From Elstera litoralis (GTDB taxonomy: Bacteria; Pseudomonadota; Alphaproteobacteria; Elsterales; Elsteraceae): 5,108 nucleotides of DNA. Below the pieces are notes generated by a model. The model searched no databases and was not told the DNA's origin. It saw only the letters and a program-made list of their open reading frames with translations. The stretch covers positions 1 through 5,108 of the forward strand of contig NZ_LAJY01000219.1 in NCBI RefSeq assembly GCF_000963705.1, read 5' to 3'. A program made the translations under genes and the position numbers. This document shows positions 5,045 through 5,108 of the stretch, in pieces (position 1 is the first letter of the stretch; the number at the start of each line of letters is the position of its first letter).

Positions 5045-5108
5045 ATGCCACGATATATTAGATCCTTAGACGGATTCATCAAATCATTAACACGCAAAGA
5101 TCTGATTG
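5045..5108 (+). CDS. Possible partial coding region running off the right edge
   Basis: Twenty-one codons are visible, opening MPRYIRSLDGFIKSL and then TRKDLI, with no stop before the window ends. Of the three plus-strand frames only this one stays open to the edge. Codon use (AGA, TTA, ATT, TAT) is unlike the GC-rich neighbours, and the DNA is about 36% G+C, which suggests recent acquisition. The product is not recognised. A competing minus-strand frame is also open from 5106 down to a TAA at 4965-4963 (47 codons), so the orientation is uncertain. Confidence 0.35.
   Translation, partial: MPRYIRSLDGFIKSLTRKDLI

Overview
The window looks like chromosomal DNA of a GC-rich alphaproteobacterium, most plausibly of the Rhodospirillales type. 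This rests on the single-cysteine, alphaproteobacterial form of ribosomal protein L28, the strong G/C bias at third codon positions, and a convergent intergenic spacer rich in GGGGC/GCCCC hairpins. Species-level assignment is not possible from this sequence alone.

Layout, left to right. Bases 1-193 are a moderate-GC leader with no recognisable gene. A DHH-family phosphoesterase follows at 194-1141 (+). A compact intergenic region then holds a stem-loop, a strong sigma70-like promoter and a hairpin-bearing 5' leader that drive rpmB (L28, 1296-1592, +). A textbook rho-independent terminator ends rpmB, and upp (uracil phosphoribosyltransferase, 1729-2415, +, GTG start) follows as a separate transcription unit. 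Bases 2416-2602 are a hairpin-rich spacer between upp and a convergent minus-strand pair.

That pair is transcribed right to left: a DUF815-family AAA+ ATPase (4000-4879) and then a NorM-type MATE multidrug/cation antiporter (2603-4003). The ATPase frame breaks at a six-base homopolymer (T on +, A on the coding strand, 4237-4242). Skipping one base restores the family's C-terminal half in full, and the restored stop codon overlaps the MATE start codon as ATGA. This points to a recent one-base insertion, a sequencing error, or, less likely, recoding. It also indicates a translationally coupled two-gene operon.

Bases 4880-5108 drop sharply in GC (about 36% over the last 130 bases). They hold two perfect palindromes (18 and 21 bp) and end in a possible partial ORF running off the right edge. 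This could be the border of an acquired segment with its own regulator sites.

The genes are mostly housekeeping (phosphoesterase, ribosome, pyrimidine salvage) plus an efflux pump. I see no clear novel multi-gene system. The points most worth a second look are the ATPase frameshift, the palindromes in the divergent AT-rich region and the structured rpmB leader.
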